From Kryptolebias marmoratus (lineage: Eukaryota > Chordata > Actinopteri > Cyprinodontiformes > Rivulidae), in NCBI RefSeq assembly GCF_001649575.2, contig NC_051432.1, positions 20,902,565-20,966,564 on the forward strand: DNA of 64,000 nucleotides, given 5' to 3'. A program made the translations under genes and the position numbers. Below, in pieces: positions 37,965-52,000 of the stretch (position 1 is its first letter; the number at the start of each line of letters is the position of its first letter). The notes beneath the pieces were generated by a model that was not told the origin of the DNA, searched no databases, and was given only the letters and a program-made list of their open reading frames with translations.

Positions 37965-40900
37965 AACAAATGACAGCTAAATAAATAAATAAAACAGTCA
38001 TTGACATTATCATCATTTTACAACTGTTTTTGTTTATTGCAGAGAATAGCAAATACTTTATTTGCAAAACCAAAGTGTTATTACTGCTTATAAATTATGC
38101 TTAGTTACATAGGGGGTGCTTCTACTTTTTCTTGACACCAAGACAATGGCTCCAAGTCACACCTAATGATTTACAATGTTTATGTGGAGCAGGCCAGTAG
38201 GGCAGTAGGACTTGGCATTATCTTTGCTATTCACAGTTAAGGAGGCATTTTGTGAGTAATTATGAGTTTTCTTTCTGTTTAGGCTGGACTTTTTAAGCAA
38301 AGCTGGTCTATGGTGATAACAGCACAATCCAGTTCTTTCTTGTATTTCTTGCACAGTGTAAAATTGTCGCTCATTTTAGTCAATTCCATTGCATTTAAGC
38401 AGCATTTTTTCCCATAAAGGCATGTTTTATTAATTTCAGCAGTTATGAAGTCCTGTTTTCAAGCATGAGAAAACATAAAAAAGGACTTTCATCACCAGCA
38501 AGGAATGCCTTGTTGACTGATGATGAGAATTTCTACAGTTATTGCAATTTTTAATATTGCTTTGCATGCTCAGATAGTCTTTGGCGTTAATTCACCACTT
38601 CAGTGATCTCAGAGACTGGTTTAGAAAATTGTTTTAATTACAGGCATTTTGCCATTGCTAGCTATTGTAAGCCAATAATTTGAATAATTATGGACAGTTG
38701 GCTGAATCTGACAGTCTCACAGCAAAATATGCTGAAAGATCAGTGCAAAAGAAAAAAAAAACATTTGATTTAGGCATAAAAACATACTATTTCTTGACAT
38801 ATTTAGTGAGTGTGTTATTTGTTGTATAATTGCAGTTAGCTGTAGTACTGAAGAACTTATTTTGCCTGCATATAAATAGTATGTGGTGTCCTAAAGAAAA
38901 CATGTTATCTTATGTTTTACAAACTGACATAAATTTCTGGGGAAAAAAAAAATGTTTTGGTAAAAAAATAGAAAATAACAAAATAGCAGGATTACTATAG
39001 GAAAGCATGCTTACATAGCCTGACTTTCTTTGCAGCTAATTGAAGTTAGACAAATGTCTTTAATGCCTTAATAGCTGTCAAAATATGTGATTTTCCAGTG
39101 TTTTTGATTTGAATTTTTATGTTTCTAACAGTTTCTACATCATTAAATCTTTGTTTTGGGTTTAATGTAACTCAAAGTCATCAGGGTTTTAGTTGAATTA
39201 TTTTATAAAACAGAAAATCTTGCTTGCCTTAAAGACCTCTTCTTTCTTCGTTTAAGACATAGAGAGAACTTAACTTTGTTGCTTTCGACCTGACATCTCA
39301 GATGCTGTTGTTCTTCCTCTGACTCTTTTTAATCTGACTTTGGTTATTTTACCGACTCCATGCCTATCGAGCTCAAGACTGTTCAAAGTCTACTTGTCAG
39401 TGTTCTAAGTAAACATATGACTCATAAATGTTGGCAACAAAACATGATTTATTGCAATTTGTGTGGTAGTGAATGATATTTAGTGGTTATTTTTATCATA
39501 CATGGTAACACATACAGAACAGCCAGATACCCAGCCCAACAGTTCATAATAGCAATAATATTAAACAGAACTCATTGTTTTATTTGTGTGAATGTGTTAA
39601 GCATAGTACACAGTAAGAAAATACTTTGAGTCACAAAAACAAATGTTTTTCATTTTCACTAAAATAAAACAGAAGAAACAGAAAGATAAATCAGAAACAG
39701 ATGTGTGCTGAATTTATTTATTTAGCTCACAGATTAAGAATCACAACACTAAAAAGGCTAATAAATTATACATTTACTCTTGACAAGACCACATCTATTG
39801 CATTTGATGAAGCTATTTATTTTTAATTGGCTAAACATACCTGTCCTAAAACATTTCTTTCATCAAATAAATTAATGAAATTGAATTTAGCAGAATTTCA
39901 ACTGAAAAGGACTCATGCCATTATATCCTTAACTAGGATAAAAAAAATTACAAAATTATTGATGAAGAAAAGTAGATAAAGATAAATTTACAAGGAAAAA
40001 TCCATCAAAGTATTTATATATTCCAACGGCAATTAAGTTTTCTGCCCACATTCACAATCTCTCATTCCACTTGCCTGTTTCCCATCAGAATGTCCAGGTT
40101 CTACAACATCTGATGCAGATCTTGTTTTTTAATGACGTCCAAGCGGGCATAACATCATTTCAACATCTCTGACTCTTTATTCATCCAAGGCTGCTTTGAG
40201 GTTGGGTTTGAACCCTAAACACCAAATTACCCCAAATTTAAAGAGAGACCAGAATCAACTTCAGAGATCTGTGAGGGTGGACAACCTGATCTTGTAGAAA
40301 AGTAGAATTCCTACGTAAAAGAAAAAGAGGAAAAAAAAAAACAAAGTAGAGGACAATAAGACATGCTAAAATAATATAAGTGGCCAACTTAGTTTTGGGG
40401 AAAAATCTCAAACTTAGACAATAGTTTAGATTTGTAGATGTATGTGTTAGATCATGACAGGGATGAAAATTTGACCAAGTTATGGGGAATTATTATTAAA
40501 ATGAAGTTGAAATTTTGGTCCCCAAGGTGTAGAAAGTGATTTTTAAGGACTTGGTTTTAAGGGTTTGTATTTGACCGACGATATAGTTTAATTTAGGTTA
40601 ACTCCAAGGATTAGGTATTCTGTTGGGATGATTAAAGGTTGTTCTAAAGAGCCAGGGAATGCATTCAATGTTGATGGTGAGTCCCCATGGGGATGGAGAA
40701 ACAAACATGCCTGTGTGTGAGTGAGCATGCATGTATGTGTGTGCATAGATGTGTGTTGTTGAAAGGGCACCAGATGCTCAGATGATGAATGGGTTGCTAT
40801 CACAGCAGAGGCAGCTTAGTGACACTGAAGACCTTAGATCTTCTGTGGCTGACAAACACGAACACACATAGCCACACATGCACCATTTCTAACCTGACAG

Positions 40901-43900
40901 CACTGGAGGAGAACTGATCTTAGTGCTCATCTTTCATCTTGCACTCCTCAATCTTCTTTTTCTTTTTTTTTTAAACTTTGATCACATATTTAGTTTTCCT
41001 CTCAGGTTTTGTAGTCCTATAGTACATACATAGTAAGATTATATACAGACACATATACACTGTATATATACTTGTTTGTTTGCTTTTTTATCTTTTTTGG
41101 GGGGAGGGAGAGCACATGGACATTTTTTTGTGATCTGCTGGCGACACATTATATGAGACATCTTATTGTAGATAATAGCTTATCTACAGTATGTGCAGGT
41201 TTTATAAATCAGCAGTTTATATCATGTGACAATAAGTTCAGTATGTTCATGTGTATACATGATTTTTTGCCAACTTTTCATTAAAAAAAAACTGATTTTT
41301 AGTTTTGGAATTTAATCTCTTTTAAATATCCTGCTTAACTGGACTACTTTAAATAGCAAAAAAGAATTATAAATGAGTCAGTTGCACTAAACTAGCTTCA
41401 CTGTGAACATGATTTGCTGTGACACAACAGAATGATTTCCTGTGTTTGGTTTGGCCATTCTGTGTGAATGCATGGTGCAGCAGTTTTGTGGATTTAGCAG
41501 GACAGTGTTGTTGTTTTGTTTTTTGTTTTTTTGCTTTGTTTTGTTTTCTTTTAGTAGTGAAACATTTGTAATTCTGCCAGTAGATTTATTTGAATCCTAA
41601 ATTCTGTAATTTAATTGCAGTGTCTTACTGTAGACTGAACTCGTAGGTTTCAACATCTCAAAAAGGTTACCCTTTGTCAAATTCTCTTCTTCACAGTTGT
41701 GGATCACTGTTTGTCCTCAGCCAGGCATTGTTGTTTAATTATTGCTAAACCAGTGGCCTTTTGGGGCCAGATCATGTTGTTACAGCCTAGAGCATCTGCC
41801 GTGATCTCAGATTTGGACCAAACAAATCAGCCATGTTCCAGGTCAACAGTTTTGAGTTGCTACATGTAGGACATTATTGTGTATGGGCTCCTCTTTGCGG
41901 CCACAGTTTATCTCATCTGTGTCTGTTTGTGCGAGAGGTAATTGGCATCAGTGACAAAACCTTTTCTCCTCTCTCTCATCTACAAGGACTGCACCACATT
42001 AGATCTGTCCTTTGACAGGCCAATCAAACAGTGGACTAATTAATAAATCATATCACCACGGTAACAGCAGGCACAGGTCAATGCTGCAGGCTAGCAGAAA
42101 AGGCATCAGTCTGTTGTGTTTGTGTATCTGTTTGTGTGTTTATAGGTGCAATAGTTTGTGTAGCTGTGCATTACCTTCTCAAGATATCAGCTGGAGTGAA
42201 AGATTTTACAAGTATTCCATCCAGTGGAACATTTGCTGATGACACAAGCGATGACACTACCAATATTCACGCCTAAAAAATGCAATTCCACCCTTAAGTC
42301 TTGAAGGTTTTTTTATAGAAATAGATTTTCTCGGTTTAATTCAGCCTGGTTGGTGGATCGGGCAGGGAGTTGTTTATAATTCAGATTTATTTAACAATTT
42401 TTATAATATAATTTTACTGTCTAATCATGTAGTCTGAACACTTATCTCTCACAAAAAGAGGTTTATATGAATATTTTAGGTTCATTCAGCGTGCCTATAA
42501 TGATGATGATAAGCTTTTCACATTTGCTGCTACACTGTTGCCTGATTTTAGGTATCTAATTATCTCCACTTCCACGGCTGAATTAGTATGCTTGTGAACT
42601 TAGAAAGTTTCTTTTAATGAATGGCTCATGTTCATTAAATGTGTGTATCCCCGACTCTGCCAGGGAGGCTTTTAAGGGCTTTTGGGCAGTTTTTGTCAAC
42701 TTTGCTCAGATTTGTTTCAGAGGATCATATAAGCAGGACCACAACGCTGAGATGTGTGCCGTTTCAAAACAAGATTAGAACTTTAAGTCATGCAATAAAA
42801 TGAGGCCCACAATGAAGACATCAGTCTACTAAATAAATATATAGCATATTTTAGAGCTGTAGACTATAACACCAGCTTTTGATAAATAAAAAAAAATGTA
42901 GATGTTTTAAGCATTGAATTGGAATCTGGTTTTGTTAAACTGAATGTTTGAATCAATGTGAGCTTTATTTTCTTAAGTTTACCAAATCTCTTCACTCAGT
43001 CAAAAGGAAAAAAAAAAGATCAAAACTCAAAATAATGTCAGTTACTACAAAAGCTAAATGTTTAGTTTTAGGGCAATTTCAAAGGTCTTTCTGCTTGAAG
43101 TTTGCATGTTTGACTGTTCCTGAGTGGGATTTTTACTTAATGTTTTGGTCTTCTTACACTCTAAAATATTGTGATAGGATACTTGGTTTATTAAAGTGAA
43201 CTGGTGATTATCTGTAAGTAGTTCTGAATGCATGACTCTGTTAGCCGTGCAAAAGACCTCTTTTCACACCAGCCCTAATGTAGGAAATGTTAAAGCAAGT
43301 ATACAGAATGAATGAATAGTACAGTTGTTTGTTCATTGGCCTCTATGTTCATTTTGCTTTTTCAAATGTATTTCTATCCATCTGGCAATAGTTCCACCTC
43401 AGCTCTGAAACCAGCAACTCAGCTCTGACCGAATTGCTGACCTATTCACAAGAAACTCACAAAAGCTGTACACAGCAGTTGACGCCTTAATTTTTTTTTA
43501 GAAATGTCATTGGTATTAAAACCTAAACCAAAACACTCAGTAGAGGTTAAAGCTGTTTTTGAATAAAATTCCTTGTATATAGCACAAGGTATATGCTGGG
43601 ATGTTTGTGCTTATGTGTCAAAAATGCATCAAACCTATATATGTATATATATTTCCACTGTGTTTACCTTTGATCAGTCATAAGGTTAATCAGGTCTTTT
43701 ATATTTTACTTGACTCCTAAGTCCCTAGTTGGTATTAAAACATGATTAAGATCTTTAAAATTGAAACTGGATTAAAATGAATGTGAACCACAAATAAAAA
43801 TGTTTATTCACAGGAATTTATTTAAGGAATACAATAGCAAATGTGGTATTCACTGATTTAGAGTCGTTTTACAAAATATTAGAAAGCAAGGGAGTCTTGA

Positions 43901-46900
43901 CTTACATGACACACTGTGTGCACCAAGTTTATAGACATTTTTTATATTCACAAAAAGTTCAAAGTATAAAAATAAAATGCTATTTATATCCGTGTTTTAG
44001 TTTTCTTTAAAGAGGGTTGTTGTTTATGTAATTCTTCTCCCTGACTTGTACTTCACCAAAAATAGTGGCATGTCCTAGATGATTTCCTGGGAATTAAAAA
44101 AATGAACACAATAAAAAGTAGTTAGTATGTCTATGAAAGAGAGAAAAGGATGAGTAGTATTTTAAAGGTAGCAATAATTTGAGCTTGAAAGAATAATGAT
44201 TACAGCATTTACCCTTGTAGAGATAAAAGAAGCTGAAAAGCTCAAAGAGTTGTGAAGCACAGGGTAAGAATAGAACGTGTTGGAATAACAAAAGCTTTGC
44301 AGAGATGCTTTTTTGGACCTGAATGTGTGCAGTTACAAGGGCATAAAGAATAATAAAGAAATGAAAGAGTGAAAGATTGAATTTGAGTCCCACAGTCAAT
44401 TGCCTGTCTCTCCGTCAGTAATTTCCTTATCTCCTGACACTTTTCTCTTACTCTCTTTCATGCCTGCTTTGTCAGCCAGTCACTCCTCATTCCATTATGT
44501 GGCACAGGGCTCAAAGGTTGATATATGAGTGCTCCACAGAGCGACTTGGACATGAGAGACTGCTGGACATACATTACACACATCACTCACACAGTCACTC
44601 TTTGGTCAGAACTATAAGAGAGCTTTGAGGAGGACTGCCAGCATGACAACACACAACTCAATTAGGATAGAGGTCAAAAAGAAATGAAAGAACAGTGAAT
44701 GATGGCAACAGAGAATTGGAGTGAAAGGAAAGAGAGAAGATGTCATAAAGTAACAGTAAGAAAGAAAGTGGGCTGAAAGAAGTCTTTCCTTTTCAAAGTA
44801 AATGTTGTAGTCATTTATTGTCTAAGTTTTTGCTTTATGTTAAATAGAAATCAATAAAGAAAGTAAACACTTTACCTCAAATACAAAAGTATTTTTTGGC
44901 TGGGGGAGAGGGGTGTAACTTAATTACTGCAATACATTGTGAATATGTTTTTCAAACAGTTGGCTGTAAAGTGTTTTTTTTAAAGGCTAAAAGTGGAAAC
45001 TAGTATAAGCTCAAAAGACAAGTGTGGGTATGAATCCAAAAAAGACGTGCATATAAGTCCAAAAAATATGTAAATCTTTTATTTATTAGGACTAATTATT
45101 AGATAGATGCAAAATCAAGTGTGCTTTGATTTTAACACAAACTTATACATTTTGAATAGGGATGTTTTGAGAATTGAAATGGTGTACAGATTCAAACATT
45201 TTGTTGATTGGTATTGGAGTAGCTGGCACTCTAAGCTCTCGATCTGATACAGTCAATGGTTTTACCTCAATGCAGCTGCGCTTCAGTACGACTTCTGTGC
45301 AGCAGCTGTAATACCACATCTGTACAGGCCTGGAAATTAAAGTCGCTGGAGCTTCAGTTTCGGTTTTCTCTGTCATCAGATGGTAAAGAACTTACTAATA
45401 AACCACCAGGCCAGTGCCAGACATTCTACATGAAGGTCACAGATGCTATAAAAGACACAGGATACGATACAGAGGTAAACGAAACAATACTGATTTATTA
45501 ATCAAATAATTTAGTCAAACACAACTCAGTGACTTCTCTCCTTTCCTCCCACCTTGCTGCTGTGCTTTTCAGCCACATAAAACGGCACTGGGGTTAGATG
45601 TAAACACTGAAGTGCTGGACTAAACTGTAGCTAAGCTGAAAAAAACAATTGTAACACAGAAAAAAAAAGAAAGCTGATGTGAAAGAATCTTCATGGCAAC
45701 AGAAATAACACAACTATTTTTTAGAGAAAAAAAAAAGAGCACTCTCCCTTTGTGGAAGTTTTTCTGACAATAGTGAGCTATAGAAAAACTAAGTTCATAT
45801 AGTTTTTTTTTTGTTGTTGTTTGTTTTGTAGGAAGAAAATTCTGAAAATAAAAGTTGTGAGTGAAATTAAGAACTTACACGTGTTCTAAAGAGTCAGCAT
45901 AAGCACCAAAAACTGAAGCATATGTGCTGCTGAGGATAGCGATTGAGTGGATGTGATAGAGGAGGCCAGCTCACTAAGCAGGGTCATAAAGTTGATGCTC
46001 TGATTCTGTCACTGGGAAATATATTTTATCTTTCCATCTTTGTCTGACTCGCTTCCTCTCCTTTACACACAAACACGCACAACCACACACACGTAGACAT
46101 GTGATGCACTTACAGCAGGCGTCCATCGCATTCCTAACAGCATGACTGCCCTTGGGAATCGTCTTTCTCTCCCTCATGTGATTACAGCCTGTACTTGCCT
46201 CTCTTGAGTGTTGCTATCTCATGCACATCCCCACACACAAAAAAACAGAGTGCAGTCTATGCCACAGTTTTACCCCCTCTAAGAAATAACACAGTGGGAG
46301 AGAGAATCGCTTATTTTCGTGTCCCTTTCTCAAAGTCACAGCGTTTATCTTCTCTACTGCAACACCACTCCCACACAGACTTGTCTAAATAAACTCCTCT
46401 TCCAGCGCACATTTCCGTCCTCTCAGCTCATCATTCCAATCGGTTCTGAAGTATGATGTCCCTTTTAAAAACACTGTCACAGATCACTACTGTTCTTTGC
46501 ATTGCGAGAAAGCACAGTGAAAACTCATTTTGCCTACAAAATGTTTGGTAATACATTTTCAATAAAAACATTCACTGCATGTGACAGCAGAGATGAGAGT
46601 TGACATGTTTTTGTGGGCTGTATAACTAAGATAAAAAAGGCTTTTGTTGAGAAGATTTCTCAAGAAAACTTCAAAAAAGGTTGGCGTGTAATAAAAACCA
46701 GAAAGGTTGACATTTAAGATGTATACATAAAAAGACTTCAAGTATGCACGCGAAAATGGGCTTAAATGACAACGTTAACTATTTGTCTGTTTTGATATTT
46801 AAGTCCAAACTGTACAAAGTAAAATGCATATTTTAGAAATGGCAACCTGAATTTTGTTGCATGAAAAGTCATCTCATTGATTCGATGCAACACCAGAAAA

Positions 46901-47430
46901 CACAACAGTCACTCTTCAGCTTTTGTTGTGACTTTCAAATCAGCAGAATAAAAAGAGACTGCATCAGCAGCAAGCTCTTTTTCACTATTCTCTCCATCTA
47001 TCTGTTCATGAAGAGAGGGTGGAAATGAGCTCATCTCTGTTGTTGGTGTTGGCAGTGTTTAACAGAGTCTGCTTTTTGACTGACAGACACTGAATCAGTG
47101 GAATCTTGTATGCCAGAGAAAAGGGGGGAAAGGCAGTGAGACAAAGAGTGAGAATGAGAAGCAGACAATATTTGAAAAGCAAATAAAGGGCTGTATGAGA
47201 ATTCAAATAACAGAGGTGCACCTTCAAGATCTTACAAAGATCTACACACAACACAAACTAACATATGCAGCTAAAGAATGGGTACAGTATGGCGTAAACG
47301 ATTTCATTAATAGGGTTTGTTAAATCAATCCAATTACTGCCATTATGCTTTAGTGCTGTGACAACTTCCTTCTTCCCCAGTTATTTGGGGCTGTCAAAGG
47401 TGCTGAAAAATACATTTTCAGCCAATTTTA
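37965..47430. other. Long AT-rich non-coding stretch
   Basis: About 9.5 kb without a recognised exon. Short simple tracts include (AAAT)n at 37978, a T/TTTTG-rich run at 41505-41555 and an AT bit at 43638. A possible hAT-type relic starts near 45158. Otherwise nothing recognised. Confidence 0.5.
45155..45640. repeat. Possible hAT-like MITE relic
   Basis: Begins with AATAGGGATGTTTTGAGAAT, close to the common fish hAT terminus (C/TAGGGATGTCCCGA). Then come ATTGGTATTGGAGTA and CTCGATCTGATAC, which resemble the decayed GGTATCGG/GATC words of such elements. The other end was not found. An 81-codon frame inside has no recognisable domain. Confidence 0.3.
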
Positions 47431-47497
47431 TCATCCATCTGTTTTCTTTTACCCGCTGTTCTTTTCCAGGTTGTGGAGGAGCTGGTACCCACCATAT
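47431..47497 (-). mobile_element. SINE / L2-type tail fragment
   Basis: CATCCATCTGTTTTCTTTTA, CCCGCTGTTCTTTTCCAGG, TTGTGGAGGAGCTGGTACCC is the reverse complement of the extreme 3' end of the L2-tailed SINE/LINE group. Only about 67 bp remains. Confidence 0.55.
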
Positions 47498-48641
47498 TTT
47501 AATCACTGTGGCTCAAGTCATACAAGTATTCTCATTTTTAAAGCAATTACAACAATTTGCAGATCCACCTGAAATTTGTAGGAAAATCATAAATGTTTAA
47601 AAGTAACTGCGTCATATTATATCCTGATGAAAAGGGCTTGAAGTGCCAGCAGAGCTAGAATGATTGCACCTTATCTGGGTTGTTAGATGACAATATGTTG
47701 TTTGTCGGGTTTATTCCTGTTTGTGACTATGTAAATGAAAACAACTTTGATATAACTCTTTATTGTAAACCTTTTGTTTCATTTATGTGCAATTTACTTT
47801 CTAATGGAAGGTTTTAGCAAGTGCTTATCTCTACAGTGAGAGTGGCAAAAAGAGGGCAATTTTTAACCATCACAACCATTTTGAGGCACAAGCCCATTCA
47901 TCCTTCGACTACCCACTAAGGTAGATAGTCTTTTTAGCAGCGTGTGATTTGATAAAGGCTGCATTAGATGACAGCTGCTCCATAGTGAGCAAACTTCCCC
48001 ACTGACCAAGCTGATGACCATCAATAGGATTTCTTTTTTTCCTCACCTGTTTTTATCCACTCGCTTTTTGACTGTATCTCACTCTTCTCTCACTTTCATT
48101 CCCCATCATCCACTAATTAGTCTCGTGGGTCTGGAACAAACGAAAGACATCAGTGGTTGGAGATGAATCTAGACAAAGACAAATGAGAACAACTTTTCTG
48201 GAGCATCTATAAATAGACATAATAGTAAAGCAGTCACTTTTGTACCAAAGCAGCTTTTCAACAAAAGCTAACATCAGATGAACAGGAAAGTGGACTTAAA
48301 TTGGGGAAATCATTCTTGAAAATAAAGAAAAACAGCCTGCTGCTTGTCTAAATCTCTGATAACAACACAAGTTTTAGTTTTGGATCAAGGACAGGTTAGT
48401 GTACAGCACAGAAAGAAACAAAATAAACTTGTAGGTTGTCCCATTGGTTCTTCTATGGATCTTTGTTCTTGCTGATATAAATAAATCTCATTCCAGAACT
48501 TTATTTTGCTGATCTATTTTCGTTTATCCCTACTGACTGTCATTTGGTACAGCAGCTTTACGAGAAGCTTTTTGAATGACAAGTCTTTTCTTCAGTTTTC
48601 CTGGATAAAAAGTGTTCACCTTCAAAAGCGAATGAGCTTCA
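47498..48641. other. AT-rich non-coding stretch
   Basis: No gene or repeat family recognised. Confidence 0.5.
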
Positions 48642-48646
48642 GTTTT
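48642..48646. repeat. Target-site duplication, left copy
   Basis: GTTTT immediately before the LTR, repeated at 49078-49082. Confidence 0.75.
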
Positions 48647-49077
48647 TGTCATGGTGTGGGGCGAACGAGGCGAACCCAGTGTGCAGACTCATGATGAAAA
48701 TAAACTAATTCATTTAGAAACAAAAAACAAAGAGCTGACAGGGCAGCAAACAAAACCTAAGCTAAGCTAAACTAGGAACTAAACAGGAAGAGGAAATCAG
48801 GACACAGGGGGCGTCGAGAAGCTACAACAAAGCAAGTAAGTGGAGAAAGTGACCAGGTTTTAAAGACAGGATAATGATGGGAAGTGGGCACAGGTGAGTG
48901 ATTACAATTGTAGGCAGGTGGAGATGGGCGTGGCAGGAAGACCAGAGACTGACTGAGGAGGAGTGAATGTAGCAGGAAACACAGACATGAGGAACAAGAA
49001 CTGAACCAAGACCAGGATAAACACAGGAACCAAATAATCAAAACACAGAAAACACAATATAAACCCAAACCCTGACC
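48647..49077 (-). mobile_element. Solo LTR, minus strand, with 5-bp TSD
   Basis: A 431-bp element starts TGTCATGGTGTGGGGCGAAC and ends ACCCAAACCCTGACC. It is flanked by perfect 5-bp duplications, GTTTT at 48642-48646 and 49078-49082. Read on the minus strand it ends ...CTGCACACTGGGTTCGCCTC, then CATGACA, the usual 3' end of a teleost Gypsy-type LTR. The terminal TGTCA/TGACA symmetry is intact except that the last base is C instead of A, which breaks the usual TG start on the minus strand. No interior genes or partner LTR lie nearby. It is opposite in orientation to, and different in body from, the LTR at 715. Confidence 0.8.
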
Positions 49078-49082
49078 GTTTT
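49078..49082. repeat. Target-site duplication, right copy
   Basis: GTTTT immediately after the LTR, matching 48642-48646. Confidence 0.75.
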
Positions 49083-52000
49083 ATTTAAAATGAAGATTAC
49101 AATTAGATATAATTGATTACAGTGTTAATTTTGGGAGCATTTTTATCCTTTTGTTTTTGGGTTTTTTTTTTTTTGGTTGACATGCAAACCTAAAACACCC
49201 AAAACACAGCAGCATGTGATCCCTTTTTTTTGTTTGTTTTTACTGTAACATTGTGAAGCTTCTTAGTTTTTTTTGCCTCCTTACTTCTGCAGTCGTCTTA
49301 GTCTTCTTGTCTCGTCTCTGTGTATCACAATTGTTTGATTGTTTGTTTCTTTTCTTGTACAAGAGCAGCTTTTGCTGGCATGTGCTATGTGTGAGCGTGT
49401 GAGACGGAAAGAAGATAAAATAATATTAGAAGATAAAACAGAAACAGAGGAAAAGCAGTATTTTTATGCCTTCTCTTTTTGCATTGGCCCTGCAGGAGAA
49501 CTGTTTAAATGTGTCGGAATGGTGAACACTTCTCTGCCCAGAAGCCCTGTTTGTGTCTGAATATAATATGTTTTTAAGTGTGAATCCTGTGTATGTGTTT
49601 AACAGTATTCTTTTTTGTTTGCTGCCTTGTGTAGGTACAGTTTGTGGGATTCTCTGCTCGTACATGTGTTTATGTGGCTCTTTTGGTTTTTATTTTTTTC
49701 TATGTGTGCTTCGGTTCTGTATAATGTTTGTGTGGGTCTAGGTGTGTTTGTGTGATCCATTCACTGGCTGAACACCTGAGTGCTCACAGTGACAGAGAAG
49801 AATGGCAGGCTGTCCAAACCAACAACCTACAGCCAAGAGAGACTTCTCCCAATTCTGTTGGCTTAGTGTTTTATCACTGTGGCTCAAACACTCTCTCACA
49901 AACACATGAAAGACAAATGCAGATGCATAAAAAAAAACACCAAAGGATTTTATTTTATTTTTTTACTGCGAGTACTGGAGATCACATCCTTTTGTGTGAT
50001 GCCTGTTAAACAAAGGCAAATCTACTGCTCTTCAGAAAATGTGATTGTTTTTTCTTTTTATTTGGGTAGCTTTTGTTCTGATGGTCTTTATACAATTATG
50101 AGAATTTATGTTTCATTTAGGCATGTGGTTTCCCAAAATAATATTTTAAGAAGTAGCTATTTTAGGAAAGCACACCCTATTTGTGTTGTTTAAAACAACA
50201 ACTTCAAGGATACAAAAAGCTGCAATTCTTAGTTCATCTTTCATCAGGACTCTAGGAGCACAGAAATTAGCCACAAAATGCAGTGCATTAATTTTACAAA
50301 AGCAACAATCGGTGCCTACAATTTCTTTGCTTAAATGAAGAAAAATGAAAAAAAAAAAAAAATAGTAATTGTTATTTTGTTCAGCTGGAAAGAAAAGAAG
50401 CCAAACAGCACTGACATTAACATTTTGATGGAATAAATATCCTGTTAGCATGGACCTTTTTACTTCAAAGTGCAATTGATGTAATGAGACTAAAACTGCA
50501 TGATTCATCAGTTCATCAATGTTCACCTTATAAATATCAAATATAGACCTAAAAATTTAGCTGTAGAGAACTTATATCTGTTTTAAAACAAAGAAATGAT
50601 GCTGACAGTGACTTGATGAGTAAAAGCATAGCTTTTAATCCAAACCAACAGATACATTTATCACCCCCACCCCTCTTTTCATATACAACAAAATTCAGGT
50701 ATGTGTTCATAGTAACTACATTTTGATATGGATTTTACTTGTGAAATAAATCCACAAGCTTTCTGATCTTCTCACTACAAGCCGATCCGTACATGCATGT
50801 CAAATCCATCTTCATCCAGCAGTCTGTACATTTATCTTTCAATAAATTGTCAGGCAGCACACACCTCGCTCCGGTATCCTCCTTTGTTTGCCGAGTGCAC
50901 CGAGTTAAACCTGACCGTTCAGGAAATGTACAGAAAATTGCACAGCTAGACAGTGATGCAAATTTTAAAAACACTTAAAAAGGCATGCTTTGTGTTTGCC
51001 TTCATTAAAATATTTATCACTACTTTAGGCTTGAACAAAATGAGCCATTATCTTTTATAAAGAAAAAGAAAAATATTCAAGATTTGCTATTTAGGGGCAT
51101 GTTTCTGAATACCCTTAATAGATTTCGAGAGCCCGTTTGTGTGAAAAGGGCTCCTTGAAACATAAAGACAGTATTTTCGACAAAGTTTTCCAAGAACACC
51201 TCTCAAAATCTGACATTTTACATAATTAAATAAAAAGAAAACTGTTGATTTTTTGCATCTTGTTTTGGATATTGTGGGAAAGAAGAAAGCACATGGATTC
51301 ATTACCAACATAATCTCCTTTCTTCTCTCATTTCTTTTTTATTTATCCTTATTTTTTTTAACGTTTTCATCTCATTGATCTATGTCCTTGCTGCAGTCTA
51401 CTTTTTAAAAAAACAGCTGAGCTTCAAATCTGCTTAAAACAAATGAGTGTTTTGGCGTTTCATTTCTATTTTCCTAAATTTGCAAATAATAATTTCATAT
51501 TCAAATCATTTTGGTCTTTTTCATTCTTACAGGAAGTTTTGCTCCGTCATATTTTACGCTCTATATTTCATATTTAGTCTTTTTGTTTGTTTATTTATTT
51601 GTAGTTTCAAACCACCAACCACACATGGAGAGCAATGCACCCCTAAAAAGTAAATGTTTGTTTCTAAGTAGTTTAGCTCCAGCAAACTCTTTAAACTGAC
51701 AGATGTCACCATTCCATGGTGATGTGGTTCTTGTTGCCATTGTTTTTATGGCTGTCAAGGCATTATGTTAATAAAGTTGGGTCATTCTGAGTTGGGCCTC
51801 CAGCCTATGGTCCACCAATGGGACTGATTGATCACCTGGCTGTCAGTTTAATCTCAGAAATGCACTGGAAGAAGGACGGAAGAATGGATGGATGTGGGAC
51901 AGAAGAAGGGACGAAGGAAAATGGATCAGTTAACAACAAAGTGATGAGAAGTCCTGAAAGCAGAAGGAATCCTAAAAGCAAGATGAGAAAAATACTTAAG

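Noticed and set aside
37696..38073. 125-codon minus-strand frame with His-Pro-Ser-Ile repeats
   Set aside because: The repeats are the translated (ATGG)8 microsatellite; no domain elsewhere.
50146..50526. 126-codon minus-strand frame
   Set aside because: Includes a poly-Phe stretch from a poly(A) run. No splice or domain evidence.
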